Shown here: in pieces, positions 36,399 through 44,708 of the stretch
Numbering within the stretch: the first letter of the stretch is position 1
How the letters are laid out: each line of letters starts with the position of its first letter
Assembly (NCBI GenBank): GCA_040218045.1
Contig: JAVJQA010000055.1
Location: 1 to 64,000 of the forward strand
DNA: 64,000 nt
DNA from: Marinoscillum sp040218045
GTDB taxonomy: Bacteria > Bacteroidota > Bacteroidia > Cytophagales > Cyclobacteriaceae
Direction of reading: 5' to 3'
Translations under genes and position numbers: made by a program
The notes under the pieces: generated by a model
The model's input: the letters and a program-made list of their open reading frames with translations, nothing else
Database searches by the model: none
Told to the model about the DNA's origin: nothing

Positions 36399-36531
36399 AA
36401 GAGGCTGCCTCAAAAGGTTGGAGTCATTCTGAACTTGTTTCAGAATCTTTGATTTTAACAGCTAATCACGGTTAAGATCCTGAAATAAATTCAGGATGAC
36501 TGTTTGTTAAGACCTTTTGAGGCAGCCTCTT
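36399..36531. repeat. REPIN-like doublet inside a 20-bp inverted repeat
   Basis: Perfect 20-bp arms at 36399-36418 and 36512-36531 enclose two inverted copies of a 25-bp palindromic unit: GTCATTCTGAACTTGTTTCA... (36423-36447) and its near reverse (36476-36500), which differ at 4 of 25 positions. The right arm runs into a T-tract, so it may also end transcription of the DUF2723 gene. A third, identical copy of the second unit lies at 48383-48407. The rest of the 36375-36763 gap shows no gene. Confidence 0.75.
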
Positions 36532-36705
36532 TTTTGTTTATCCCTGAAGCATAATTCTTCAATGAGTGTCCTTATAGCAATTCCTAATCTAGGAATCGAC
36601 GGTATCAACCTGAATTACACTGATTAGGATATACTGTTGGCAGCAAGAGGAAGAAATTCATGGGTAAAGCGGGTGACACTCATTTGCACTTAATGTCTAA
36701 CAGGC

Positions 36706-36737
36706 ACAAAAAAACCACAACTTGTGTGGTTGTGGTT
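36706..36737 (-). terminator. Rho-independent terminator of the T9SS cargo gene
   Basis: Stem AACCACAAC (36713-36721) with GTTGTGGTT (36729-36737), 7-nt loop. On the minus strand it lies 26 nt after the stop at 36764 and is followed by a run of seven T (36708-36714 as A on plus, partly shared with the stem). Confidence 0.75.
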
Positions 36738-36763
36738 ACAATAATGTTTATTGGAATTTAAAA

Positions 36764-37138
36764 CTAATTTTTCAAAAATCGGTAGGCCTTTTTAAATCTG
36801 GTTACTTCGTCTTTGACAACTAAAAAATAATAACCAGTGGCATACTCCTTTACAGGAATTCTGAATCTGCCGTTGCCAATATCTTCCGCCTCCACTTTGA
36901 TCTCATTGCCAATGATGCTGTGAAGCTCAAATTCCGTATCTCTCAATGTTGAATTGCTAATCTCGACGACTATATAGTCAACCGCAGGATTTGGGTATAA
37001 CTCAATTTTATTGTTGACATCCAGAGATTGATTGTAGAACTTATTCTCCGCACTAACGACATTACCATCAGCCTCCTGAGACCATGCGCTCAGTGACAAA
37101 AGGAAGGCAAACGACGCTAGTAAAAGTTTATTGTTCAT
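36764..37138 (-). CDS. Small secreted protein with T9SS type A sorting domain
   Basis: This 124-aa protein starts at ATG 37138, giving the signal peptide MNNKLLLASFAFLLSLSAWSQ; an earlier ATG at 37171 only adds an unlikely prefix. About 25 residues later the T9SS type A sorting module begins: IELYPNPAVDYIVVEI, then a beta-sandwich ending in YYFLVVKDEVTRFKKAYRFLK. The mature protein is almost nothing but the sorting module, which is odd because this module normally follows a large cargo. It has its own terminator. Confidence 0.8.
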   Translation of the reverse strand: MNNKLLLASFAFLLSLSAWSQEADGNVVSAENKFYNQSLDVNNKIELYPNPAVDYIVVEISNSTLRDTEFELHSIIGNEIKVEAEDIGNGRFRIPVKEYATGYYFLVVKDEVTRFKKAYRFLKN

Positions 37139-37262
37139 ATCTACATACAAATTACGGAAAAAAATCCCCAAATGTTTAGCCCTAACCTTAAAATTTTTAT
37201 AAGAAATCTTCGTTAAGCCTAGTTTTTAACAATTATTATAAAATTCATAATTTTCGAACCAC

Positions 37263-38759
37263 TCATTTTGATATTTTCATTAAAGCCTTTGGCAAGAACT
37301 CTATCAGGTCCGAAGCGATGAGGCCGATGTGCCCTTTTTGCTCAGCTGCCAGATCTCCTGACAAGCCATGCAAAAATACTGCCGTTTTCAATGCTTCCCC
37401 TGGAGAAATCTTTTGAGCGATCAATGCTCCTACTATTCCAGTGAGTACATCTCCACTGCCTCCAGTCGCCATGCCGGGGTTTCCTGATGGGTTGAAATAT
37501 ACCTCGCCTTTAACATTGCAAACTGCAGAATAAGCACCTTTCAGAACCATATTCAACTGATGCTTAACGCAGAAATTACGCAGGAGATCGAGTTTTTCAA
37601 AGCCATTCTTCCAGTCACCAACCAATCTTTTAAACTCACCCGGATGGGGGGTCAGGACACTCTCAGCTGGCAAAGCCTCTATTAAGGAAGAGTTCTCTGA
37701 CAAAATATTGATCGCATCTGCATCCAAAACCATGGGAGCTTGTGCTTGCAAAATCAAATCAGATAAGGCCTTGCTTGTAAGGGAACCTGTGCCTATTCCA
37801 GGACCGATCACGACCACATCTATATTATCTTCCGGCAATACCTCTGAAACAACCTCTGTGTGTTCATCCTCTACCACCATCGCTTCCGGCACACTCACTT
37901 GGAGTACGTTTAACCCGCAGCACGGGGTATGAACAAATAGAAGTCCACAACCAGCTCTTATGGCTGCTCGTGCACTTAAAATCGCCGCACCCATTTTTCC
38001 TTTGCTCCCAGCCACCAGCAGCATCCTTCCTGCTGATCCTTTGTGATCGAACTTATTCCTAAACGGAATAACGATATCCTTCTGCTCAGTGAAATAATAA
38101 GCAGTCTCTTGTTTATCAATAAACTCCCTGTCCAAACCTATATCTACAATATGCCACTCCCCTACCTTTTCCTGATTTTCGGGAAGACAGAAACCCAAGT
38201 TCGGCGTTTGAAAAGTAATAGTATGGTTTGACTTTATGATTGAGCCATCTGTATTAGGCTTGTCACCAAACAACCCAGAAGGAATGTCAATAGAAAACAC
38301 CTCTGATTCCGACGCATTGATTTTCTGAATGACTTTGGCAAATAATCCCTCGACTGGCCGGGAAAGTCCACTACCAAATAACCCATCAATGACAATTGAT
38401 TGCTTTTTAATGATTGGAATATCTTCAGTGCTATGGATTAAAACTGGTACCGTTAATGGCCCTAATCGTTCATAATTTGCCTTGAAGTCCGGAGAGGCTT
38501 TCTCTAAGTTTCCAACCACAAACACATTGACCACATGAGCTTGCTGAGCTAAAACGCGCGCAATAACTAACCCATCACCTCCATTATTGCCAGTGCCACA
38601 AAAAATATTGATTTCCTTTCCTCCCGATGAAAGTGTATTGAACTTCTTTACGAAAGCCCGTGATGCCCTCTCCATTAAATTGAGAGACGATATCGGTTCA
38701 TTTTCTATTGTGAAAGCATCGGCTGCTCTAACCTGAGTAGTACTAAGAATTGGAATCAT
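37263..38759 (-). CDS. nnr: Bifunctional NAD(P)H-hydrate repair enzyme (epimerase + dehydratase)
   Basis: This 498-aa protein repairs damaged NAD(P)H hydrates. The amino domain (about 1-210) is the epimerase, with IFCGTGNNGGDGLVIARVL near 51-69 and IDIPSGLFGD near 158-167. The carboxyl domain (about 225-495) is the ADP-dependent dehydratase, with VIGPGIGTG, LDADAINILS, LTPHPGEFKRL and GNPGMATGGSGDVLTG near 426-441. The length matches the fused bacterial form. It is a single-gene unit in housekeeping surroundings. Confidence 0.95.
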   Translation of the reverse strand: MIPILSTTQVRAADAFTIENEPISSLNLMERASRAFVKKFNTLSSGGKEINIFCGTGNNGGDGLVIARVLAQQAHVVNVFVVGNLEKASPDFKANYERLGPLTVPVLIHSTEDIPIIKKQSIVIDGLFGSGLSRPVEGLFAKVIQKINASESEVFSIDIPSGLFGDKPNTDGSIIKSNHTITFQTPNLGFCLPENQEKVGEWHIVDIGLDREFIDKQETAYYFTEQKDIVIPFRNKFDHKGSAGRMLLVAGSKGKMGAAILSARAAIRAGCGLLFVHTPCCGLNVLQVSVPEAMVVEDEHTEVVSEVLPEDNIDVVVIGPGIGTGSLTSKALSDLILQAQAPMVLDADAINILSENSSLIEALPAESVLTPHPGEFKRLVGDWKNGFEKLDLLRNFCVKHQLNMVLKGAYSAVCNVKGEVYFNPSGNPGMATGGSGDVLTGIVGALIAQKISPGEALKTAVFLHGLSGDLAAEQKGHIGLIASDLIEFLPKALMKISK

Positions 38760-38786
38760 AGCTTAAAAGCTACTAAATATCCAGTG

Positions 38787-39971
38787 CTACTTCAAACTAT
38801 AATTCAAGGAAACCCCAACACTAAACGGTTTTACTGACAATATACCTTCATTGTCAAACTTGGTCAGTGCATACCTGATGCCAGGCTGGATAAATAAAGC
38901 ACCTGATGGATAGTTGATCACCCTTTTCCTGAGCCCAAGCTCAACTAAATACTGATATGGAGAAGACAACTCATAAGTTTGATCGCCATAGGTAAATTTT
39001 GCTCCTTCAGTTATTCTCCGGTGCAGTTCGAAACCGGCATATAACGAGTTGTACTCTGAAGGGAAGTTCCATATTGTTTGCACCTTTAGGCCAAGTGTTG
39101 AAACTCTCTTTTTGATCTCAACAGACTCTACATTAAAAACAGGTTCTACAAATTCAGCGCCCACGATTACAGAATCTGGCGTCACAGAACGTACATTGAA
39201 AGAAAAATTCTGGTTGTAATTGTTAAAGATCATTCCAAACCTCGTGCTAAACCTTTCAGTCCATGAATGCTGTAAACCAACATGTGCAGAAACACCAATA
39301 CGCGAAATGGACATTCCAAACGGGGAATCGTAATCTCCAACATAGATGTCATCGTCCAAATTGGGTTTTAAACGATTGTATAGAAAGAAAGCACCCGCTT
39401 CGAAATAAGGATTGAAAAATTTGTCTCTTTTAGGAATAATTGATTTTGGCCCAACAATATATCGAGACCTATCTCTTAAATTCCGGTTTCTGTTCAATTC
39501 ATAATCATTACTATATCCCAACCATTTAAGGTTTGAAAAACTATCATATTGGGCATCAGGGATTGGTCCATCTGAAGAAGGAGCTGGATTGATATTTGAA
39601 CTTTGAACGGTACTTTGAATATTTTTAAATTCATGTAGCTGCTCTCCGTTGGACTCTACGAAGTATGGTGTGCTGTCAACAAGCTCTTCCGAATCAGCAA
39701 CTACTTGCAAATCTGATTTATTACTAAGTGCTGAAGATTCCTCAATGTCACTCACTATTCCTTTAGCCTCTTGGGGAAGTGGGGCCTGTCCGATCATAAA
39801 GAGTGAGAGCAGTAACAGGACACCAGCAAAGTAGTGATAAGGCGCATAGCCTAGACCCGATTCGGCAGAAGCTGGCAATTTATCAAAAAGTGCTTTCTTA
39901 GCACCCTCCTTTGGTTGAGCATCAAGGTATTCCAGACGCTCTTTCAGCTTTTCATCAAATGACTTGTTCAT
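38787..39971 (-). CDS. Membrane-anchored putative anti-sigma partner with beta-barrel-like C-terminus
   Basis: This 394-aa protein has a short cytoplasmic-looking amino end (about 1-42), one membrane helix (about 44-62, YHYFAGVLLLLSLFMIG) and a low-complexity stretch to about 150. From about 185 there are amphipathic beta strands with alternating aromatic residues, resembling small outer-membrane barrels, e.g. NSLYAGFELHRRITEGAKF. Its start overlaps the ECF sigma gene by 17 nt, the classic sigma/anti-sigma layout. One inner-membrane helix plus a barrel-like domain is unusual. No known anti-sigma motif is visible, so the role is inferred from position. Confidence 0.55.
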   Translation of the reverse strand: MNKSFDEKLKERLEYLDAQPKEGAKKALFDKLPASAESGLGYAPYHYFAGVLLLLSLFMIGQAPLPQEAKGIVSDIEESSALSNKSDLQVVADSEELVDSTPYFVESNGEQLHEFKNIQSTVQSSNINPAPSSDGPIPDAQYDSFSNLKWLGYSNDYELNRNRNLRDRSRYIVGPKSIIPKRDKFFNPYFEAGAFFLYNRLKPNLDDDIYVGDYDSPFGMSISRIGVSAHVGLQHSWTERFSTRFGMIFNNYNQNFSFNVRSVTPDSVIVGAEFVEPVFNVESVEIKKRVSTLGLKVQTIWNFPSEYNSLYAGFELHRRITEGAKFTYGDQTYELSSPYQYLVELGLRKRVINYPSGALFIQPGIRYALTKFDNEGILSVKPFSVGVSLNYSLK

Positions 39972-40509
39972 ATCTGGTTATACCTAATTCGTTTAAATAC
40001 TTTTTGAGCAATCTTTTTGCATGAACAAGCTGAGATCGGCTTGTGCTTTCCGTCACTCCCAAATCCCGAGCTATTTCTTTATGGCTAAAACCATCAATTA
40101 CATTCATATTAAACACGATCCTATAGCCTTCTGGCAACCTGTTGATTGCATCTAAAACTACTTCGTTGGACAGTTTATCCAGCAACTCCGAATAAAATTG
40201 ATCACTGAGTTCATGTCCTTCTGTATCAATGGAATCCGTAAAACGCAAGGCATTCAAATGGTCCAAAGCAGTGTTGATTGTTATTCTTTTGACCCATCCA
40301 TGTATGGCCGACAGATCTTTAACAGTGTCTATATTTTGAAATATTTTGATAAAGGCCTCCTGAAAAACATCATCTGCCAAATTAGAATCCTTAGTATAGC
40401 GTAGACAAACCCCCATCACCAATGAGCTAAACTCATCATAGAATTGACTTTGGGCTCTTCTATTGCCCTGTGCTATTTTCTTTATTAGGCGATCCAATAC
40501 TTTAGTCAA
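39955..40509 (-). CDS. ECF RNA polymerase sigma factor
   Basis: This 184-aa protein has sigma region 2 (about 25-90, with DDVFQEAFIKIFQNIDTVKD at the -10 recognition helix) and region 4 (about 115-175, with GFSHKEIARDLGVTESTSRS as the -35 helix-turn-helix). The start is TTG at 40509; no in-frame ATG lies upstream before a stop. It overlaps the membrane protein gene downstream, its probable regulator. Targets are unknown. Confidence 0.92.
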   Translation of the reverse strand: MTKVLDRLIKKIAQGNRRAQSQFYDEFSSLVMGVCLRYTKDSNLADDVFQEAFIKIFQNIDTVKDLSAIHGWVKRITINTALDHLNALRFTDSIDTEGHELSDQFYSELLDKLSNEVVLDAINRLPEGYRIVFNMNVIDGFSHKEIARDLGVTESTSRSQLVHAKRLLKKYLNELGITRYEQVI

Positions 40510-40561
40510 TGGTTTCGCCCAGACCCACCGTCAAATAAGTCCGGGCTCACCATTATTGATT

Positions 40562-41848
40562 TTACTTGGTTACACTCAAGGTCATCATGGCTGTGTCACA
40601 TTTCACATGGTCACATATCTCATATAAAAGCTGAGTCTCCATGGTTCCCGCAAACTCTTCAGAAACGTAATATGCTATCTGATTGGTTTCGTATAATGAA
40701 GCTGTACCAATTGTTGGTGCTTCAATTATTCTCAAATCCACCTGCCCACATACTTCGTCATTGGTTACCGGATCAAGAATAAAGGGATCAAGTTCCGTTC
40801 CTATAGAATCTGCAACAAAGAAGAGATTATAATCGTCATCATGGGCTATTCCACATATTGAGTCGCTTGGATCATCAGTTGAATAGTCGAAATATATAGT
40901 CACGTAGTTATCTACAGAGTGGCCATCTTCAAAGTGAATCGAATATTCTATGAAGTCAATAGTATCAGATCCAGGGAAATACTGAATAGATGATGGATCA
41001 TAAACTGTAGCTGAACCACTTGCTACGCTCACTATCTCTAATTGATGATCTAAATCACCACAAAAGGGATCAGATTGATAAACCAGAATCATGTACGATG
41101 CACTGACAGAATCTGAAGTGATATAATAATCTATTGGTTGGATTAAAGAATCACATGGGTAATGTGAGGTTGTGTCCTGAAAGACAGCAACATTGACCTG
41201 TGAAATTGAATAGTGTTCTTCGCCTGCTTCATCCACAAGCGTGAGTTCATACATAAATGCATCATCTCCAACAAAATCCACATTGGGGGTGTACCTGTAA
41301 GTAAACAACTCAACTTGCTCAATGGTACCATTAGTTGGACTTTCCGTAAAGTTAAGAATGGCTCCAGAAGTCTTGTCTGCACAATAGCCATCATTTAAAA
41401 TAGGCTGAATGATTACAGGTTGGTTGACCTCCGTATAGTAGTAGTCGGCAAGCGCCCCATTCAAACAAGGAATGCTGTCAGCGGATGAAGCCATGTTGAT
41501 CCAGATACTATCCGTGTCAATGGTGGTACCCGCTGTATTGATCAGGTTTATCGAAAGTACATCTTGTCCCGTCACAAAATCAACTTTCGGCTGATAAAGC
41601 AATATGGATTTATCGTCTATTGAAGCGGTTCCCTTCCCGGGTTGACTTCCAATAGAAAACTTCACTGCCTCTGATGATCGAAGAAGCGTCTTAAGATCAA
41701 TAAACAAAGAGGTATTGGGCAAAGCGCTTATCGCATCCTGAAGCACAAGTTCGTCTTCTCCTTGAGGCGCCACGTCATCCACAAAGGAGTCGCAAGCCGA
41801 CACCATGGCAAGGGTAGTTAAGTAAAAAAGGTGTTTCTTCCAGTTCAT
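40562..41848 (-). CDS. Lipoprotein with tandem Ig/cadherin-like repeats
   Basis: This 428-aa protein has a lipoprotein signal ending in AMVSAC (Cys19). Four repeats follow with a shared GTAS...Y.P...F.G...L pattern, for example GTASIDDKSILLYQPKVDF near 74 and GTIEQVELFTYRYTPNVDF near 184, then GSATVYDPSSIQYFPGS and GTASLYETNQIAYYVSEEF. These resemble Ig-like/cadherin-like tandem modules of surface adhesins. Probably anchored in the outer membrane. It lies between the sigma-factor pair and the nuo operon. Confidence 0.75.
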   Translation of the reverse strand: MNWKKHLFYLTTLAMVSACDSFVDDVAPQGEDELVLQDAISALPNTSLFIDLKTLLRSSEAVKFSIGSQPGKGTASIDDKSILLYQPKVDFVTGQDVLSINLINTAGTTIDTDSIWINMASSADSIPCLNGALADYYYTEVNQPVIIQPILNDGYCADKTSGAILNFTESPTNGTIEQVELFTYRYTPNVDFVGDDAFMYELTLVDEAGEEHYSISQVNVAVFQDTTSHYPCDSLIQPIDYYITSDSVSASYMILVYQSDPFCGDLDHQLEIVSVASGSATVYDPSSIQYFPGSDTIDFIEYSIHFEDGHSVDNYVTIYFDYSTDDPSDSICGIAHDDDYNLFFVADSIGTELDPFILDPVTNDEVCGQVDLRIIEAPTIGTASLYETNQIAYYVSEEFAGTMETQLLYEICDHVKCDTAMMTLSVTK

Positions 41849-41912
41849 AAAATTTGTCGTTTGATTATAAGACTGGAATAGTGAAGAAAACGCTGTATGA
41901 CTTCAGGAAAAA

Positions 41913-43124
41913 TTACCGATCCACTTCTCCCATTACAAAGTCAATAGATCCAACAATAGCAATTAAATCAGCAAGCATATAGCCTTTGGAAATTTCCGGA
42001 AGCACTGACAAGTTCACGAAGCTACATCCACGTGATTTACATCTGATGGCATGGTCTGCCCGGCCATCAGCCCTAAAAAAGTAACCCAATTCTCCTTTCG
42101 GATTTTCTGCTCTCACATAAAGATCCTGAGCCTTTGGACGGATTTTCTTTGGAACCATCTCACGAGGGTCAAACTCACGATCTCGCTTCAAATCTGTGGT
42201 CAACCTGATCAAACACTGATCAATGATTTTGATGGATTCCTCACATTCGCGAAAGCGTACCCAGGTTCTGTCCCAACAATCGCCAACAGCTCCTACTTCA
42301 CCGGTTCCGACCGGAATGTCAAATTCAATCTCGGGGTAAACGCTGTACCCATCGATTCTCCTAAGGTCAAATTTTAGACCAGAGCCTCTCAGGATAGGCC
42401 CACTGACCCCATAGTTGATTGCCAAATCCAATGGAAGTGTACCAACATTGGCAGTCCGGTCGATGAAGATCTTGTTAGTGATCAATATCCTCTTCAAATC
42501 CTCAAGCTTAGGTTTGAGGTATTTTGAAAAACTCATGCACCGCTCCTCAAAACCAACCGGTAAGTCATAAAACAATCCACCGATCCATATGTAGTTGTAG
42601 AGCATTCTTGCACCAGAGGCCCACTCCAACAACCTCAAAATGTGCTCCCGATCACGCATCATCCACAGGAAAGGCGTAAAGGCGCCAATATCCATGCCAT
42701 AGGTGCCTATAGCCACAAAGTGAGAAGCAAGCCGATTGAGCTCAGCTACCAGCACACGGATATACTCTACCCGTTTCGGGATTTTGTTTTCTATGCCAAG
42801 CATGCGCTCCACGCCCATCGCATAGGCATGCTCAGAGTTCATGGCAGCTACATAATCCATCCGATCTACATAAGGGATTACCTGGTTATAAGGAACAGAC
42901 TCAGCATGCTTTTCAAAACACCTGTGGAGATAGCCAAGGTGTGGCACTACGTCCCTCACAATCTCACCATCACTGATCACTTCAAGTCTTAAAACACCAT
43001 GTGTGGAAGGATGCTGTGGGCCAAGATTGATGAGCATTTCTTCTTTTTTCAATCCATCTTCGGTGTAAACCGTAGGCTCGGAATTCTTTAGATGATCTGG
43101 GTGATATTTGTATTGTATATTCAA
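41913..43124 (-). CDS. nuoD: NADH-quinone oxidoreductase subunit D
   Basis: This 403-aa protein is the 49-kDa subunit of respiratory complex I, which lines the quinone site. It reads INLGPQHPSTHGVLRLEV near 32-49, HLGYLHRCFEKHAE, YVAAMNSEHAYAMGVERMLG near 91-110, and ends in VMGEVDR as NuoD proteins do. It is the last nuo gene here: the next gene downstream is an unrelated lipoprotein. Upstream, a four-helix-bundle gene separates it from nuoC. Confidence 0.97.
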   Translation of the reverse strand: MNIQYKYHPDHLKNSEPTVYTEDGLKKEEMLINLGPQHPSTHGVLRLEVISDGEIVRDVVPHLGYLHRCFEKHAESVPYNQVIPYVDRMDYVAAMNSEHAYAMGVERMLGIENKIPKRVEYIRVLVAELNRLASHFVAIGTYGMDIGAFTPFLWMMRDREHILRLLEWASGARMLYNYIWIGGLFYDLPVGFEERCMSFSKYLKPKLEDLKRILITNKIFIDRTANVGTLPLDLAINYGVSGPILRGSGLKFDLRRIDGYSVYPEIEFDIPVGTGEVGAVGDCWDRTWVRFRECEESIKIIDQCLIRLTTDLKRDREFDPREMVPKKIRPKAQDLYVRAENPKGELGYFFRADGRADHAIRCKSRGCSFVNLSVLPEISKGYMLADLIAIVGSIDFVMGEVDR

Positions 43125-43137
43125 AATGGATAATTGA

Positions 43138-43528
43138 TAATGAACAATTGAAAACTACTTGCGTGACGACTTAATGATAGCTATCAAAAGTCTTTTTAAA
43201 TCTTCACAATCTGCCAAATACTGCGTGACATCAATATCAAATTTACTACTATCTCTAATCAACCTCAGCCAGTAATGAGATTCATGCGCTTCTTTATTAG
43301 CAATTGATAATTTATGAATAAAATCAGCTTTTGATTCCGCTTGTTGTGCCTCTTCGGATAAAGCACCAACAGAAGTTCCGCTTCTAAGAAGTTGTTTGGT
43401 TAAAATGTATTCTCTTTGTTTGTCCTGAAGGGAATAGCACAGATTGACAATACTTAATGCAAATGAGTATGATTTATCAAGTAACGGATTCGGCCTATTT
43501 TCCATTATCAATTGTCAATTGTTCATTA
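43138..43528. repeat. 14-bp inverted repeats flanking the four-helix-bundle gene
   Basis: TAATGAACAATTGA (43138-43151) is exactly inverted at 43515-43528 as TCAATTGTTCATTA. Related ATCAATTG/CAATTG units lie beside both arms. The arms bracket the inserted gene: the left arm lies just after its stop, the right arm just before its start and inside the end of nuoC. The layout looks like a cassette boundary. Confidence 0.7.
43155..43505 (-). CDS. Four-helix-bundle protein (S23/IVP-like)
   Basis: This protein of 116 aa (ATG at 43505; an ATG two codons earlier is also possible) matches the family first known from intervening sequences in 23S rRNA genes. KSYSFALSIVNLCYSLQDKQ, LLRSGTSVGALSEEAQQAES and FIHKLSIANKEAHESHYWLRLI give the four helices. 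Function in the cell is not known. It sits between nuoC and nuoD, overlaps the end of nuoC, and is bracketed by inverted repeats, so it appears to be a mobile cassette that landed in the operon. Confidence 0.88.
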   Translation of the reverse strand: MENRPNPLLDKSYSFALSIVNLCYSLQDKQREYILTKQLLRSGTSVGALSEEAQQAESKADFIHKLSIANKEAHESHYWLRLIRDSSKFDIDVTQYLADCEDLKRLLIAIIKSSRK

Positions 43529-44046
43529 ATTACAGGCTCATCACTTTCAACTTTAATATCACGATCATAAACTACCGTCATTCCGTGATAGGTTTCCATC
43601 TCTTGGTAGTCCTTTCTCAATGGATGACCCTCCCAGTCCCTGGGCAGTAAAATGCGCCGTAAATCCGGGTGGTTATTAAAATGGATACCGAGCAGGTCAT
43701 AAGCTTCACGCTCATGCCAATTGGCAGTCTTCCAAATATCTGAAACAGAATCGATACCTGCATCGGCCCGATCAAGGGTTACCTTCAGCATCAGATGAAT
43801 ATCAAAAGGAATGCTGTAGAGATTATAAATCACCTCCATGGTGTCAACTTCCGGACCATTGTCAAGACCCGTGAGACAAGACAGTGAATCAAAATAAAGT
43901 TTTTCGTGTGAGTGGATGTACTCACAAACAGCATGGACCAATTCAGGCTTTATCATTAGTGCTTGTGGAGTTGCATTGAGGTCTTCTCCATCCAAGGCAT
44001 CAGGAAACTGCTGGATAATGATCTTTTTGATTTCTTCGAAGGTCAT
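43495..44046 (-). CDS. nuoC: NADH-quinone oxidoreductase subunit C
   Basis: This 183-aa protein is the 30-kDa subunit of the complex I peripheral arm. It has TANWHEREAYDLLGIHFNNH near 107-126 and LRRILLPRDWEGHPLRKDYQ near 129-148, the family's core. The start ATG at 44046 overlaps the stop of the Toprim gene (ATGA). The last residues, about NEQLTIDNGK, are encoded by the repeat that borders the inserted four-helix-bundle gene and are not native NuoC sequence. It is not fused to NuoD. Confidence 0.95.
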   Translation of the reverse strand: MTFEEIKKIIIQQFPDALDGEDLNATPQALMIKPELVHAVCEYIHSHEKLYFDSLSCLTGLDNGPEVDTMEVIYNLYSIPFDIHLMLKVTLDRADAGIDSVSDIWKTANWHEREAYDLLGIHFNNHPDLRRILLPRDWEGHPLRKDYQEMETYHGMTVVYDRDIKVESDEPVINEQLTIDNGK

Positions 44047-44708
44047 GAGAGATGAGTTTTTAGAAATTTAACAAGTGGAGCTAGAGATTCATGTTCTATG
44101 TTCCAGACTTCCCGGTTAGTATAATCACGATTTCTTTCATTCCCCGATTTAGTAATGATTTCCGAATAAGCGTAAACCTTGGTTTTAATATCGGGCTTCG
44201 TATAGTCAGGGTTTACCCCGTGAATACACTCTTTATAGGATTCAAAGCATCGAAAGATCGGTTTAGCTTTGTCAGAAACCATTTGAATCAACAAATCCTC
44301 AAGACAGCCATCACTTTTGTTATCTGGCAATAGAAAAACACTCTCTTCAGCTAGATCTAGACCTTCTTGCTTAAAGCTCTCTATCAAGGACTTACTAGTC
44401 TCAGTGAAATTGGGAGCGTCTGCATCTAAAATAAAAACTGTTTTATGCTCCAAATTAGATGTTGGAGTTCTTATCTCGTCTATCTTATTCTTTTGAATAC
44501 TTTTACCATTAGTTTTAGCTTTCAAAAAGGTAATTTCCTTCGACCCCTTCTCTTCACTTTCAAAAACCACCCTGAGATTTTCTGTGTCACTTGCTTTACT
44601 CTTTTTACGGTATGAGATTTTATATTCACCCTCATACGTGGTAGAAAGAAGATCAACTAAAAGCACCTGATCTGCAATCCCTTCTACTACAATGAATAAC
44701 TTATCCAT
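44043..44708 (-). CDS. Toprim-fold protein (DUF3226/OLD-like), partner of the AAA ATPase
   Basis: This 221-aa protein has the Toprim layout: a first strand followed by acidic residue E9 (LFIVVEGIADQ, 4-14) and a DxD site, VFILDADAPN (91-100; D95, D97). LLPDNKSDGCLEDLL (126-140) matches a stretch seen in DUF3226/DUF4435-type Toprim proteins that pair with OLD-like ATPases. Such proteins are nucleases in OLD and PARIS defence systems. Its start shares one base with the stop of the ATPase gene (44708), and its stop overlaps the nuoC start by 4 nt. The acidic residues needed for metal binding are present. Nuclease activity is inferred. Confidence 0.75.
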   Translation of the reverse strand: MDKLFIVVEGIADQVLLVDLLSTTYEGEYKISYRKKSKASDTENLRVVFESEEKGSKEITFLKAKTNGKSIQKNKIDEIRTPTSNLEHKTVFILDADAPNFTETSKSLIESFKQEGLDLAEESVFLLPDNKSDGCLEDLLIQMVSDKAKPIFRCFESYKECIHGVNPDYTKPDIKTKVYAYSEIITKSGNERNRDYTNREVWNIEHESLAPLVKFLKTHLS

